Positions 53,583-62,513 of a DNA stretch of 64,000 nt are shown in pieces. Source of the DNA: Chondrus crispus (lineage: Eukaryota; Rhodophyta; Florideophyceae; Gigartinales; Gigartinaceae); contig NW_005179021.1 of the NCBI RefSeq assembly GCF_000350225.1, positions 124,001-188,000 of the forward strand, in the 5' to 3' direction. The first letter of the stretch is position 1, and each line of letters starts with the position of its first letter. Position numbers and translations under genes: made by a program. The notes below the pieces were generated by a model that searched no databases, was not told where the DNA came from, and saw nothing but the letters and a program-made list of their open reading frames with translations.

Positions 53583-55556
53583 TTGAGAAATCACCGCGTC
53601 GATCGCGAAGCGTATTCGACGATGAACCGACCGGAAGATGGGGGAGACTCCGCCTCTGGGCGTCTGAGCACCCGCAGTGGCAGTGGCGCACCGCGCCCCC
53701 TGGTGGAGAACCCGGAAGCCCTGCTGCGACCGCCACCGCGACCGGGCCGCACGCGAGCGTCCGCATCGGATGTTACGCCGGCCGTGTCGGCAGGCACTGA
53801 GAATCGCGTCCAATGGATGGTCGACGCGATTCAGCCGCGCATCCAGGCCTGGGTCGAGGAGTTCCTCGCTACGGAACTCCCCCAGGTAGCGCGCGTATGC
53901 CTCGACCGAACGGTGCTCGCGCTCGTGGACGCGCACGTACGCAGCGCGATACCACTGCTTTTGGACGAACTTCTACACGCTCAAGTCCAATGCGAGGTGG
54001 TGACGGCGCTCACCACTGTGGATGAAGAATCCCCGTCTGGCACGGCTCTAAAGGGAGCGATCAGCTCCGCCGTGGCCAATCGTCTGGCCACGACCTTCGC
54101 CGGAGCAGGAGTCGACGCACGCGAGCAGCGCGACTCAACCGCTCCGGATTCTACGCTAACGCACGCTGAACCGATCGGCACCGCACCCGGGATCGGTACA
54201 ATGGCCCCTCACCCGGAGGGTAAGACCATTTACCTCCCACCAATTTATGGTGCTACAGGAGGGCCCACAGAAAATGGCCCTCCCGTACTCGCCGATACGG
54301 CTGGCCCCCGCGGGACAGAAAACCGCCTGGGGCGCCTCGCGACAGAAAAGCGACAGCCGTATCGGTCGAGCAGAAGAAGCCCACCTGGCGCTCAAGGCTA
54401 CACCTCGGAGGGTACAGAAAACCCCTCCGAGGAAGAAGACACAAGACGTCGCCACAGGGCGACGCGCAAGAACCGCGACGGACGCTACGCGCGATACCGC
54501 GATGCCGGAGGGGTCGGTTACCCCTCCGATGAAAACCGCGAAGGACGCTATACGCGATACCGCGATGCCGGAGGAGGTGGATACCCCTCCGATGACGAGG
54601 ACACCGAGTCGGACGAATCGCGCAGAAGCGACCGCAGAGGTCGCAATGCGCGCGACCGACGTCGGTTCCGGCGAGAAGACTCCGACCTGGACGGCTACAG
54701 TAGCCCCGGCGGAGGAGGAGACCGCCATCGTAGGGGTAGAGACCGCCGGTCTGCCTCGAAACGGGATCCGAAACGGTTGCCGGTGATCAGGCCGCTGAAC
54801 GACCTGTTCAACAAGGCCGTCGACTACCGCACGTATAGGCTGGAAAATCGCAGCGCGCGCTACGACGCGGGTACCGCGCGGCGAGTTAACCGTTATCGGA
54901 AGAAGTTGGACGTCCAGCTTAAAACCCACACGTTCGGTGGTCAAGATCCAATCGCGGTGCTAGGATTTCTCGCGCGCTTCAAGATGGCCTGCGACCACAA
55001 TGGGGTCAGCGAAGGCGCGGCCGTATGGTGTTTCCAGTTCTATTTGACTGGGCAGGCTCACGCCTTGCTCCAGTACAGGCTACACGGACACACCATGGCG
55101 GTCGATGCGGAGCAGCGCGAGATGCTCGAAACCTACGCAGAAGTCGTTAACTTTTTATTACGCACGTACGCGACGGACGAAGTTATTTCCGAAGCGGTCG
55201 GTGATGTCACCTCCTTCCGTCAGAGCTCTAATATGACGGAGGAGGTGTACAGTAACCAGGTGTGGGACAAGGCGCTGCGCTGCGGAACCGTATTTTCGGA
55301 CAGGCGCTTGAAGTCCCTTTTCGTGGAGGGACTTCTGCCAGCGACGTGCGCGCAGGTGCGGAATTATCGCGCGACGCATCCGGGCGTGGACTACCAAGCG
55401 GTGGCACGCTACGCGCAAGCGATAGGCGAGACGCACCGCTCGGCTCGAAGACAGGCGACCTCGTTCGGGTCGCCTCAAGCACCGTCCGATTCGGTGAGAA
55501 GATTCACGCGCAACGCGCGGACAAGGCCCGTGCTGTCGGTCGAGTCCCTATCTTAA
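53583..55556 (+). CDS. Chromovirus gag
   Basis: A 657-residue structural protein. ATG 53622 (MNRPEDGG) is an equally good start. An acidic/arginine-rich middle contains a tandem duplication (RYRDAGG.GYPSD, twice, about 54480-54600). The capsid-like core begins YRTYRLENRSARYDAG and includes THTFGGQDPIAVLGFLARF, shared with the gag of element A. The frame ends at a TAA (55554-55556), but the same frame goes on for 183 codons to the zinc knuckle. That stop therefore separates capsid from nucleocapsid, either as a mutation or as a read-through signal. Confidence 0.88.
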   Translation: MRNHRVDREAYSTMNRPEDGGDSASGRLSTRSGSGAPRPLVENPEALLRPPPRPGRTRASASDVTPAVSAGTENRVQWMVDAIQPRIQAWVEEFLATELPQVARVCLDRTVLALVDAHVRSAIPLLLDELLHAQVQCEVVTALTTVDEESPSGTALKGAISSAVANRLATTFAGAGVDAREQRDSTAPDSTLTHAEPIGTAPGIGTMAPHPEGKTIYLPPIYGATGGPTENGPPVLADTAGPRGTENRLGRLATEKRQPYRSSRRSPPGAQGYTSEGTENPSEEEDTRRRHRATRKNRDGRYARYRDAGGVGYPSDENREGRYTRYRDAGGGGYPSDDEDTESDESRRSDRRGRNARDRRRFRREDSDLDGYSSPGGGGDRHRRGRDRRSASKRDPKRLPVIRPLNDLFNKAVDYRTYRLENRSARYDAGTARRVNRYRKKLDVQLKTHTFGGQDPIAVLGFLARFKMACDHNGVSEGAAVWCFQFYLTGQAHALLQYRLHGHTMAVDAEQREMLETYAEVVNFLLRTYATDEVISEAVGDVTSFRQSSNMTEEVYSNQVWDKALRCGTVFSDRRLKSLFVEGLLPATCAQVRNYRATHPGVDYQAVARYAQAIGETHRSARRQATSFGSPQAPSDSVRRFTRNARTRPVLSVESLS

Positions 55557-55565
55557 CTCCCGACA

Positions 55566-56108
55566 GTGCGCGAAACCGAAAAGGAGGAGATACTGGCGGT
55601 GACGGAGCAGTCGGTGACGCAGAGCTCGCTTAGCTCGCCGCCGACTAGCTACCATCCGTTACCGGCCTCGTCCCCGGCGGGCGCACCGATGGCGCCCGCC
55701 CAACAAGGTGACGCGCGCGCATATCCGTACGGAAGGCCAGTACAGAACCAGCGGGTCCGGTTCTTCAACCAAGGATTACCGGGACCCCCGCCGTGTCGGT
55801 TCTGTCTGGACCTGACCCACCGCCAGGAGCAATGTCCTGTGGTGGCGGATAGCGCGCTGCGTTCGAAGCTTTTGCAGGCCCGCGAGGCCAATTATCAAAA
55901 GCTTCGGATCCGTCAAGGTCTCCGCCCGGGTTCGCCGTTCGAGCGTCAACCGCCGACCGCGTGGCGAAATTCGCGTGCGCAGGCTCCCACGGGCATCAAC
56001 GCGGTCGAGCCGCGCGATACCGTCCAATCGGAAGAACCCGCGCTACCTCTGACGGACGAGGGGCCCGAGGACCTTGGGTTGACGGAGGAAGCCGGGGAGG
56101 ACGCGTAG
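55566..56108 (+). CDS. Chromovirus nucleocapsid part of gag
   Basis: In phase with gag and separated from it by one TAA. It contains a CCHC zinc knuckle CRFCLDLTHRQEQC (CX2CX4HX4C) at about residue 75 and a proline-rich leader. In the related element A the knuckle is part of one continuous gag, so the stop here is unusual. Pol overlaps its last 148 bases in the -1 frame. Confidence 0.8.
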   Translation: MRETEKEEILAVTEQSVTQSSLSSPPTSYHPLPASSPAGAPMAPAQQGDARAYPYGRPVQNQRVRFFNQGLPGPPPCRFCLDLTHRQEQCPVVADSALRSKLLQAREANYQKLRIRQGLRPGSPFERQPPTAWRNSRAQAPTGINAVEPRDTVQSEEPALPLTDEGPEDLGLTEEAGEDA

Positions 56109-59100
56109 AGGCGTCGACGATCCTCCCCGTGCCAAGCCTCAATAAACAAGGCACCCCGTCGACCGCTTCGGTACGCGCGCAATCGCAGAGCCGAACGGAC
56201 GAAGCGGCAATTTGCTTCTTCAAGAAGCAAAATTACAAGGTCACCGCAACGGTCGGACGACGACGCGCGATGATGCGCGCCATCACGCCGGTTCTAGATT
56301 CGGGCGCCGGCCCGAATCTAATACACCTACGCTGTGTGGCAGAACCGTGGCGCGCCGCCATCCAGTCCGCGCGGAGCCCGCCGCTCATCGACGCTTCGAA
56401 TAGGTCCATGAAGGCCCTCTGCGAGCTCAAGCTGTACGTCCGGATTGGTGAGTTCGTCGCGCGCGTACCGTTCTTCGTCGTCACCAACCTTGCCGTGGAC
56501 TGTATCCTCGGAACCACGTTCCTGGATCGCCACGTGAAGGCGATCCTGCCACCGCAGAGGAAGGTGCTGTTCAATCATGCGCCGTCCGTAGCGCTGACGG
56601 GAGTCACACCCTCGAGGCACGACCGCAAGATGGCCTCGAGGGGACCGTCGCAGCAGCTCTCGCAGGAGGAAAATTCGGCCTACCGGAAGCGCGCGCAGTT
56701 CCCGACGAACGTACCGTCAGGGAAAATTCGCTTGGTCAAGGGGGTCACGATACCCCCGATGACCCAAGCGATGGTACGCGTCGCAACACCGGTTGGGGGG
56801 CTTTGCTTCCTGCAAAACCACCCCAAAACGGCGCATAAGAATTTATGCCTGATGGCCCAGGGGGTCATGGACCTCCTCCCGGGCGAGCCGTTTACGGTGC
56901 TCGTTAGCAACTTCGGAAACCGCGCGGCCCACGTCCCCAAGCATACCGTTGTCGGTCTCGCGTTGCCATCCCCCACACACATCCTGACACTTGGCGTGTC
57001 GGCCCCCGGAGAGGCCGACGCTAAGGAAGGGGGAGGGAACAAAAATAATTCCTCGACCGCTACGGAGGAGCAGGCGCGACGCGAACAACCAGTTACGGAC
57101 GTCGGTAGAATAAAATCCTCCACTGCTACGGAAGGATACGCGCGTCGCAAAGAATCCGCTACGGACGAAGGCAGGATTAATTCCTCACCCGCGGGGGAAG
57201 GTGCGCGACGACAAGGACCCGTTACGGACGATGGCAGAATTAAATCCACCACCGCTACGGGAGGAGGCGCGCGACGCGAAGAACCGGAAACGGACGACGC
57301 ACACAGTGGCAATCCCGCTAACGCGGATGAGCGGACCGATACGGACGCGGAGAAGACCAGCTCGTGGGAAGAAGACGTCCATATTGGTGCAGAAGACAGT
57401 ACCGTCCGGTCGGAAATTATGGACATGCTGTCCGAGTTCAAGGACATGTGGTCCGGCCACTTGGGTAAGATCGATGCTACGAAGCATCGCATCGAGCTAA
57501 AGCCCGGTGCGAAGCCGATCTACCAAGCACCCTACCGAGCCGGACCCATCGCGCGCGAGAAGGAGAAGAAGGAAATCGACCGCATGCTGCGCGCGGGAGT
57601 CATCGAACCGACATCGGCCGAGTGGGCGAGCCCCGTGGTCCTCGTCCCTAAAAAGGACGGGACCATGCGGTTCTGCGTGGACTATCGCAAGCTAAACGCC
57701 GTTACGGTTCGCGACTCCTACCCACTACCGCGCATGGACGAATGCATCGACTCGCTCGGCGATGCCACTGCATTTACCACGCTAGACTGTAATAGCGGGT
57801 ATTGGCAGGTGGAGATCGCCGAGGGGGACCGCGATAAAACTACGTTCGCGTCGCATTCGGGCCTCTACCGCTTTCTACGCATGCCGTTCTGTCTCAAAAA
57901 CGCGCCCGCGACATTTCAACGAGCGGTCGACATCATCCTGTCCCGCGTGAAATGGGAGACCGCGTTGGTCTACCTCGATGACGTCATCGTCTACTCGCGA
58001 ACCGTTAAGGAACATAAGGCGAACGTGCGCGAGGTACTACGGCTTCTACATACCGCGGGCGTGTCGCTAAAATTGGCGAAGTGCGCGTTTTTCGACACCT
58101 CCGTAACCTATCTCGGGCACGTCATCCGTCCGGGACGGTTGGAGGTCGAGCGACGCAACGTCACCGCGATCGAGCGCGCGCGCGCGTCTACGAACCAAAC
58201 GGAACTGCGATGCTTTCTCGGGATGTGCAACGTTTACCGACAGTTTGTGCAAGGATTCGCGAAGATCGCCGCGCCGCTGAATAAGAAGACCGGCAAGAAT
58301 CAGGCCTACGAGTTCGAGATCTTAACCGATGCGGAATACGCGGCGTTTGAGGAATTGAAGCGGCGCCTCGTGTCGCCGCCAATCCTCGCGCTGCCCCGCT
58401 ACGGACGGAAATATACGCTGGACACCGACGCGTGCGGACACCAAGTGGGTTGCGCCCTTCTACAGGAGCAACCCGATGGAAGTACTCGACCGATCGGATA
58501 TTGGAGTCGTGCGTTGACCGACGCGGAGCGCAATTATACGACTACCGAAAAGGAATGCTTGGCCGTAGTGTGGAGCATCCTCACCCTACGGCCGTACCTA
58601 TACGGAAGCGCGTTCAACCTTCGCACGGATCACGAGGCCCTACGCTGGGTCCTCAATTTAGCGGACAGTTCCGGTCGGCTCGCTCGCTGGCGCCTGCGCT
58701 TGGCGGAGTACGACTACGAGGTACAGTACCGCCCGGGCGTCAAGCACCAACTCGCGGACGGCGTATCGCGCTTACGTACCGATGGAGGAGACACCGAACC
58801 GGTCGATGATGAGGTCCCGTGCTTCGCGGTCCAGTACGAAGAGGGCAGCGAGGCCCTCCTGGACAATGTGCACTGGGACCCGCCGCAAGACCGTCCAGAC
58901 GGTTGTCACACGCTCGCGATAACTCCCGAGGAACGCGACGCTGCGTCCATCTCGGTCGAGGAATTTATACCCGAACAAGCTGAGGACGCCTTCTGTCGCT
59001 TCGCCGCGGAAACCGTCGGGACGCCGAACTCGAAGTTCGACATCGACCGTTACGGATTTCTCGTGAGGACGTCCCCGCTGGACGGGACCCTGCAGCGCGT

Positions 59101-60472
59101 GGTACCGACTCGGTTGCGCCCCCGGGTACTGTACCTGGCACACCATCCGAGGTTGGCAGGTCACCCTGGAGCGACGCGTATGTACTACACCCTTCGCAGG
59201 GAGTACTACTGGCCACACAGGGCCAGCGACGCGTTTTTCGACCGTACGGAATTGCACCTCGTGTGCTGCGACCCGCGGGACGCTTGTCAAGAACCAAAAG
59301 GATCTCAAGCTGTTCCCCGCGGCGGGCCCCTTGGAGTTTGTCGCGATGGACGTCCTGGGGCCCCTGCCCAAGACCGCGCACGGAAACCAACACGTGTTGG
59401 TAATTACCGACCGGTTCTCCAAGCTAACGCGCAGTATCCCGCTCCGCGCCACAACCGCTTCGGTCGTCGCAAACGCGTTTTTGGACAACTGGGTCTACGT
59501 TTACGGAGCGCCGCGCTACGTACTAACCGACAATGGCCCTCAGTTCGCTGCGAAATTCTTCGACGCGGTATGCGCCCTCCTGGGGGTGCGGCATTGTCTC
59601 ACGACGGCCTACCACCCCCAGTCGAATGGGCAGACCGAACGGTTCAATCGCACGCTGGTGCAACGCCTCCGGCACTACGTGGAGGAGCACCAGCGCGATT
59701 GGGACGACTACGTGCAGCCGCTGACCTTCGCGTACAATACGCAGGTCCACCGGTCGACGGAGACGACTCCGTTCGACCTGGTGTTAACGCGGCCATCGTC
59801 CGGTTTGATCCTCCCTGGTACTGTGCCGCAGGACGCGGGGACCCATCGAGAGGACCTGCGGACCCCGGTGCAGTACAAGCGCGCTACGCTGCGCAAGCTT
59901 CGCGACGCTCTCGACCGCGCTCGGACGAAATTAACCGCATCGCAAAAGCGGTACAAGGACGATTTGACAAGAAGGTCCGCTTCCGTCCGGTCATTGTGGC
60001 GGGCGATTTTGTCTACGTCGATCGCCCGCCCCGCCCGTTGACAAGCGTCGAGCGCCGCACGCGTGCGCAAGGTACGGCGGGAACGGACGAGCTCTCTGTC
60101 AAACTACTACCGAAGACAGAGGGTCCGTTTCGCGTGCGCTCCGCTACGGACACCACGGTCCTCATCGAGCAGGACGGCGTGGAAAATCGCGTGAGCATCG
60201 ACCGCGTTACGAAGATGCCGCGCGGGCCGGGGAATACCGTCACCCCGGCCACATCGACCGAATTGGACGCACAAGCCGCAACGCCAAGAGCGGAGTACGT
60301 CGTTGACCGCATTGTCGGACACCGTACTACGCGCGGCGGGATCGACTACAAGGTCCGGTGGTATGGATATATCGCTTCAGACGACACCTACGAGCCCGCC
60401 GATGGGCTTCCGCAGCCGTTTATCGACCGATATTGGCGTTCGCGCCAACAAGGATCAAGCGTGCATGCGTAG
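55961..60472 (+). CDS. Chromovirus pol: protease, RT, RNase H, integrase ends, chromodomain
   Basis: A 1503-codon frame, -1 to gag. Aspartic protease VLDSGAGPNLI near residue 112. A linker holds four tandem ~23-residue repeats (RIKSSTATEG-type, 57050-57300). RT has FCVDYRKLNAVTV, MPFCLKNAPATFQ (Cys where Gly is usual) and YLDD at about 671. RNase H shows LDTDACGHQVG near 821 (usual DxSD pattern altered). The integrase zinc domain starts HHPRLAGHPG near 1060. From about 59240 to 59960 this frame is nonsense antiparallel to function, because the integrase core reads in another frame (see next entry). The frame resumes with KKVRFRPVIVAGDFVYV and ends in a chromodomain (EYVVDRIVGH, DYKVRWYGY, DTYEPADGL). 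As written, the enzyme lacks an integrase core. Confidence 0.88.
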   Translation: MAKFACAGSHGHQRGRAARYRPIGRTRATSDGRGARGPWVDGGSRGGRVEASTILPVPSLNKQGTPSTASVRAQSQSRTDEAAICFFKKQNYKVTATVGRRRAMMRAITPVLDSGAGPNLIHLRCVAEPWRAAIQSARSPPLIDASNRSMKALCELKLYVRIGEFVARVPFFVVTNLAVDCILGTTFLDRHVKAILPPQRKVLFNHAPSVALTGVTPSRHDRKMASRGPSQQLSQEENSAYRKRAQFPTNVPSGKIRLVKGVTIPPMTQAMVRVATPVGGLCFLQNHPKTAHKNLCLMAQGVMDLLPGEPFTVLVSNFGNRAAHVPKHTVVGLALPSPTHILTLGVSAPGEADAKEGGGNKNNSSTATEEQARREQPVTDVGRIKSSTATEGYARRKESATDEGRINSSPAGEGARRQGPVTDDGRIKSTTATGGGARREEPETDDAHSGNPANADERTDTDAEKTSSWEEDVHIGAEDSTVRSEIMDMLSEFKDMWSGHLGKIDATKHRIELKPGAKPIYQAPYRAGPIAREKEKKEIDRMLRAGVIEPTSAEWASPVVLVPKKDGTMRFCVDYRKLNAVTVRDSYPLPRMDECIDSLGDATAFTTLDCNSGYWQVEIAEGDRDKTTFASHSGLYRFLRMPFCLKNAPATFQRAVDIILSRVKWETALVYLDDVIVYSRTVKEHKANVREVLRLLHTAGVSLKLAKCAFFDTSVTYLGHVIRPGRLEVERRNVTAIERARASTNQTELRCFLGMCNVYRQFVQGFAKIAAPLNKKTGKNQAYEFEILTDAEYAAFEELKRRLVSPPILALPRYGRKYTLDTDACGHQVGCALLQEQPDGSTRPIGYWSRALTDAERNYTTTEKECLAVVWSILTLRPYLYGSAFNLRTDHEALRWVLNLADSSGRLARWRLRLAEYDYEVQYRPGVKHQLADGVSRLRTDGGDTEPVDDEVPCFAVQYEEGSEALLDNVHWDPPQDRPDGCHTLAITPEERDAASISVEEFIPEQAEDAFCRFAAETVGTPNSKFDIDRYGFLVRTSPLDGTLQRVVPTRLRPRVLYLAHHPRLAGHPGATRMYYTLRREYYWPHRASDAFFDRTELHLVCCDPRDACQEPKGSQAVPRGGPLGVCRDGRPGAPAQDRARKPTRVGNYRPVLQANAQYPAPRHNRFGRRKRVFGQLGLRLRSAALRTNRQWPSVRCEILRRGMRPPGGAALSHDGLPPPVEWADRTVQSHAGATPPALRGGAPARLGRLRAAADLRVQYAGPPVDGDDSVRPGVNAAIVRFDPPWYCAAGRGDPSRGPADPGAVQARYAAQASRRSRPRSDEINRIAKAVQGRFDKKVRFRPVIVAGDFVYVDRPPRPLTSVERRTRAQGTAGTDELSVKLLPKTEGPFRVRSATDTTVLIEQDGVENRVSIDRVTKMPRGPGNTVTPATSTELDAQAATPRAEYVVDRIVGHRTTRGGIDYKVRWYGYIASDDTYEPADGLPQPFIDRYWRSRQQGSSVHA
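59240..60041 (+). pseudogene. Chromovirus integrase core, displaced frame
   Basis: In the +1 phase relative to pol: zinc-ligand pair NCTSCAA, then the DDE core FVAMDVLGPLP (first Asp), VLTDNGPQF (second Asp), YHPQSNGQTERFNRT (Glu), FAYNTQVHRST. The shift in lies between about 59230 and 59247, next to a TTTTT run; the shift back is near 59960 at a GATTTGAC. All catalytic residues are intact, so only two single-base indels separate this element from a continuous pol. Confidence 0.9.
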
Positions 60473-61905
60473 CGCAAGTTTCGGCCGCTCTCGGTCGTAC
60501 CGCTCGGACGCTCGCTCGCGCAAAAGCCTCTGGGGAAAACAAGCCGCGCACGTGCTATGCAGCCCCGGCAGCCAGCCGCGTGTGACTGCGCACCGCGGGG
60601 CAGCTCGTACTGGATGGATCCGGCGCAAATGGACGCAGATTCTTCCAAAATTGACCAACCCTCCGGGAGGGTGGTCCACAATCGGAATTTCTCCCAAGCG
60701 TCCACGCGGATAGCTATCAGCCACGCCTGGCCGCACCGTTCGGATGATCCTGCTCGCACGGGCCTATGGAAATGGAGAACTGTACCGAGAACCGGTACTT
60801 TGTATTGAGATGTATCGCGTTCGCCGGCTTTTTAATTTAGTCGCGATTTGGGCTACGTTTTTCCCTCCCACGCTGCGGGAAAAAATCGTAGTCCATTTCC
60901 GAGAACGGAATCGCACTCCTGGGAGCATTCCGCGTCCGGGAGTGTCAACTCGAAAAATCCGCATTCGGACATATTTGGAAACCAAATCGGTTTCTTTCCG
61001 TTTCTTACCGTTTCTTATCGTTTCTTTCAGTTTCTAATTCGGGCTGGTGGAAAGAGGGCGCTCCGTACGGGTTTTGGATCGGTGTTGGAGCATTAGAGTC
61101 CGCTACGGCAAGGGAGACGCGTGAAACTGCCGTGTGGTGCCGTACTACGGCGGGTGCGCCGCTCGCGCCGCTCTTGGGATGGCAAGTGAACGCAGATTCT
61201 TTACAAATTGGCCAGCCCTCCGGGAGGGTGGTTGACAAAGGGAAATTACCCCGACCGTCCACACAGAACTCCCGTCTCGCCCGTGTGCGGGGGGGCAGGG
61301 CACAGCCGTCCTTCGACCCTCGCCCGGCCCTCCAGAGGGCCGCGGCGAGCGCTGCGTTGCGTGCGCGCCATGCGGCCGTCGCTCGACCGAATCGGACGAA
61401 TCGACCGACGCGAGCGCGGGCCCGGCCAACTCGGGGGCCGATCGCCGCTCTCCGCAGAGGCGACGTCGTGGTTGGGACGAGGGAGGCGCTTGCGCCGACG
61501 CCGGAGCCCCCGCAGGGCTCGACGGCGTACTGTACGAAGGCGCTGCAGCAGGACTCTGGCGGTCGACCGTTCTCGGATGCGGCAGGAGCTACTGTAGGGG
61601 GGTGGCGTCACGGGACGAGGAGGCAGCGCGCGCAGGAGAGTGAGGAGAGTGAGGAGAGTGAGTTGAGGGTTCGGCGGGCTTCCCGTGAAGGGAAGTGAAG
61701 GACACGCTTACCGAATCGGACGAGACAGCGGGCTTACAGAGCGCCGGCTTAGAGAAGAGCTAGGAGGCATGGTCGTACGCGCGCGCAGGGAAGAAGACAA
61801 GCCGGAACGGAACTGCGTGGTCGGATGCGTGGTCGCTACGAGGACGTAGCGAAAGCTAACCCTGTGCGGCGGTTGTTGACGGTTCAAAGTGCGGTCCGGT
61901 CGGGG
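60473..61905. other. Chromovirus 3' untranslated region with internal repeats
   Basis: No gene. A ~85-bp block (GACGCAGATTCTT..., CCTCCGGGAGGGTGGT) occurs at about 60629-60710 and again, diverged, at about 61184-61268. A 9-bp unit GAGTGAGGA is repeated three times at about 61634-61662 in a purine-rich stretch that could include the polypurine tract. Open frames here have no motif. Confidence 0.6.
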
Positions 61906-62513
61906 TTTTTTTCATAACTCCGTCAAAAGTGCTAGTTAAGGACTCAAATAAAGTGCTCTTGAAGCCCCCAACCCTCCTCTTCCGATAAGAGTTCGCTCTA
62001 AGGAGAATGACTAACTATTGCCAGAGTTAGACGCTCTTGAAAAAACCGCCTTGGACCGATGTGAGAGTCGGTCCAAAGCTCTCAAAATTCACAAAAAAAG
62101 CTCTACAAAATCTACTTATCTCAATGAGAATCGTTGTTCTCATTGAGAATTGTGATAGTTCAGAGAAATTAGGTCACCTTCTCATTCATGTGGGGGAGGT
62201 TCTCAAAGTCAGGGAGAATTCTCAAACGCTGAAGCTCCACTCCAACCCAGTTTGCTGCTCTTAGCATCATAAACATGCAGTCCAAAGCCTCTCAGGTGTT
62301 TGTTGCAATAAATGCGTGTCAAACAACTGATCCGTCCGTTCAGCCGAGTTCCATTGTGATAGTTTAGCCAGAACTGCCTGACGTTGTGGACCTACACAGA
62401 TACTTTTGTATCCAAATGTACAGCATATGCAATGCCTCTAAATGAATAGAGGTTAGTTAAGAGGTATGTTCTTTACGTTTGCAAATAACCAAACTCCATA
62501 GCACAAGTTGCTC
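61906..62513. other. No gene; short inverted repeats
   Basis: AT-richer than the element to the left. Hairpins: GGACCGA/TCGGTCC at about 62056-62077 and CTCAATGAGAA/TTCTCATTGAG at about 62120-62147. A TTAA at about 61936 is the only candidate piggyBac-type target site near the boundary. The region is probably the 3' end of the element whose gene follows on the minus strand. Confidence 0.45.

Larger units (their letters stand above)
52826..61905 (+). mobile_element. Ty3/gypsy chromovirus, 3' LTR not seen
   Basis: 5' LTR (52826-53492), primer-binding site, gag, nucleocapsid and a pol with chromodomain, all plus-strand and GC-rich (roughly 60%). Composition changes abruptly near 61905 at a GGGGTTTTTTT run. 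No copy of the 5' LTR is found between the pol stop and the window end. Either the 3' LTR is deleted or it lies beyond 64000 with another element in between. The bases left of the 5' LTR are CTACC, the expected half of a target-site duplication. Confidence 0.8.

Noticed and set aside
54156-54944. 262-codon minus frame in the chromovirus gag
   Set aside because: It is a shadow of gag in GC-rich sequence; gag has the conserved capsid block and knuckle downstream.
56680-57492. 270-codon minus frame in pol
   Set aside because: Antisense to protease-linker-RT; the repeats in it mirror the plus-strand peptide repeats.
58772-59488. 238-codon minus frame
   Set aside because: Antisense to RNase H and integrase; no motif.
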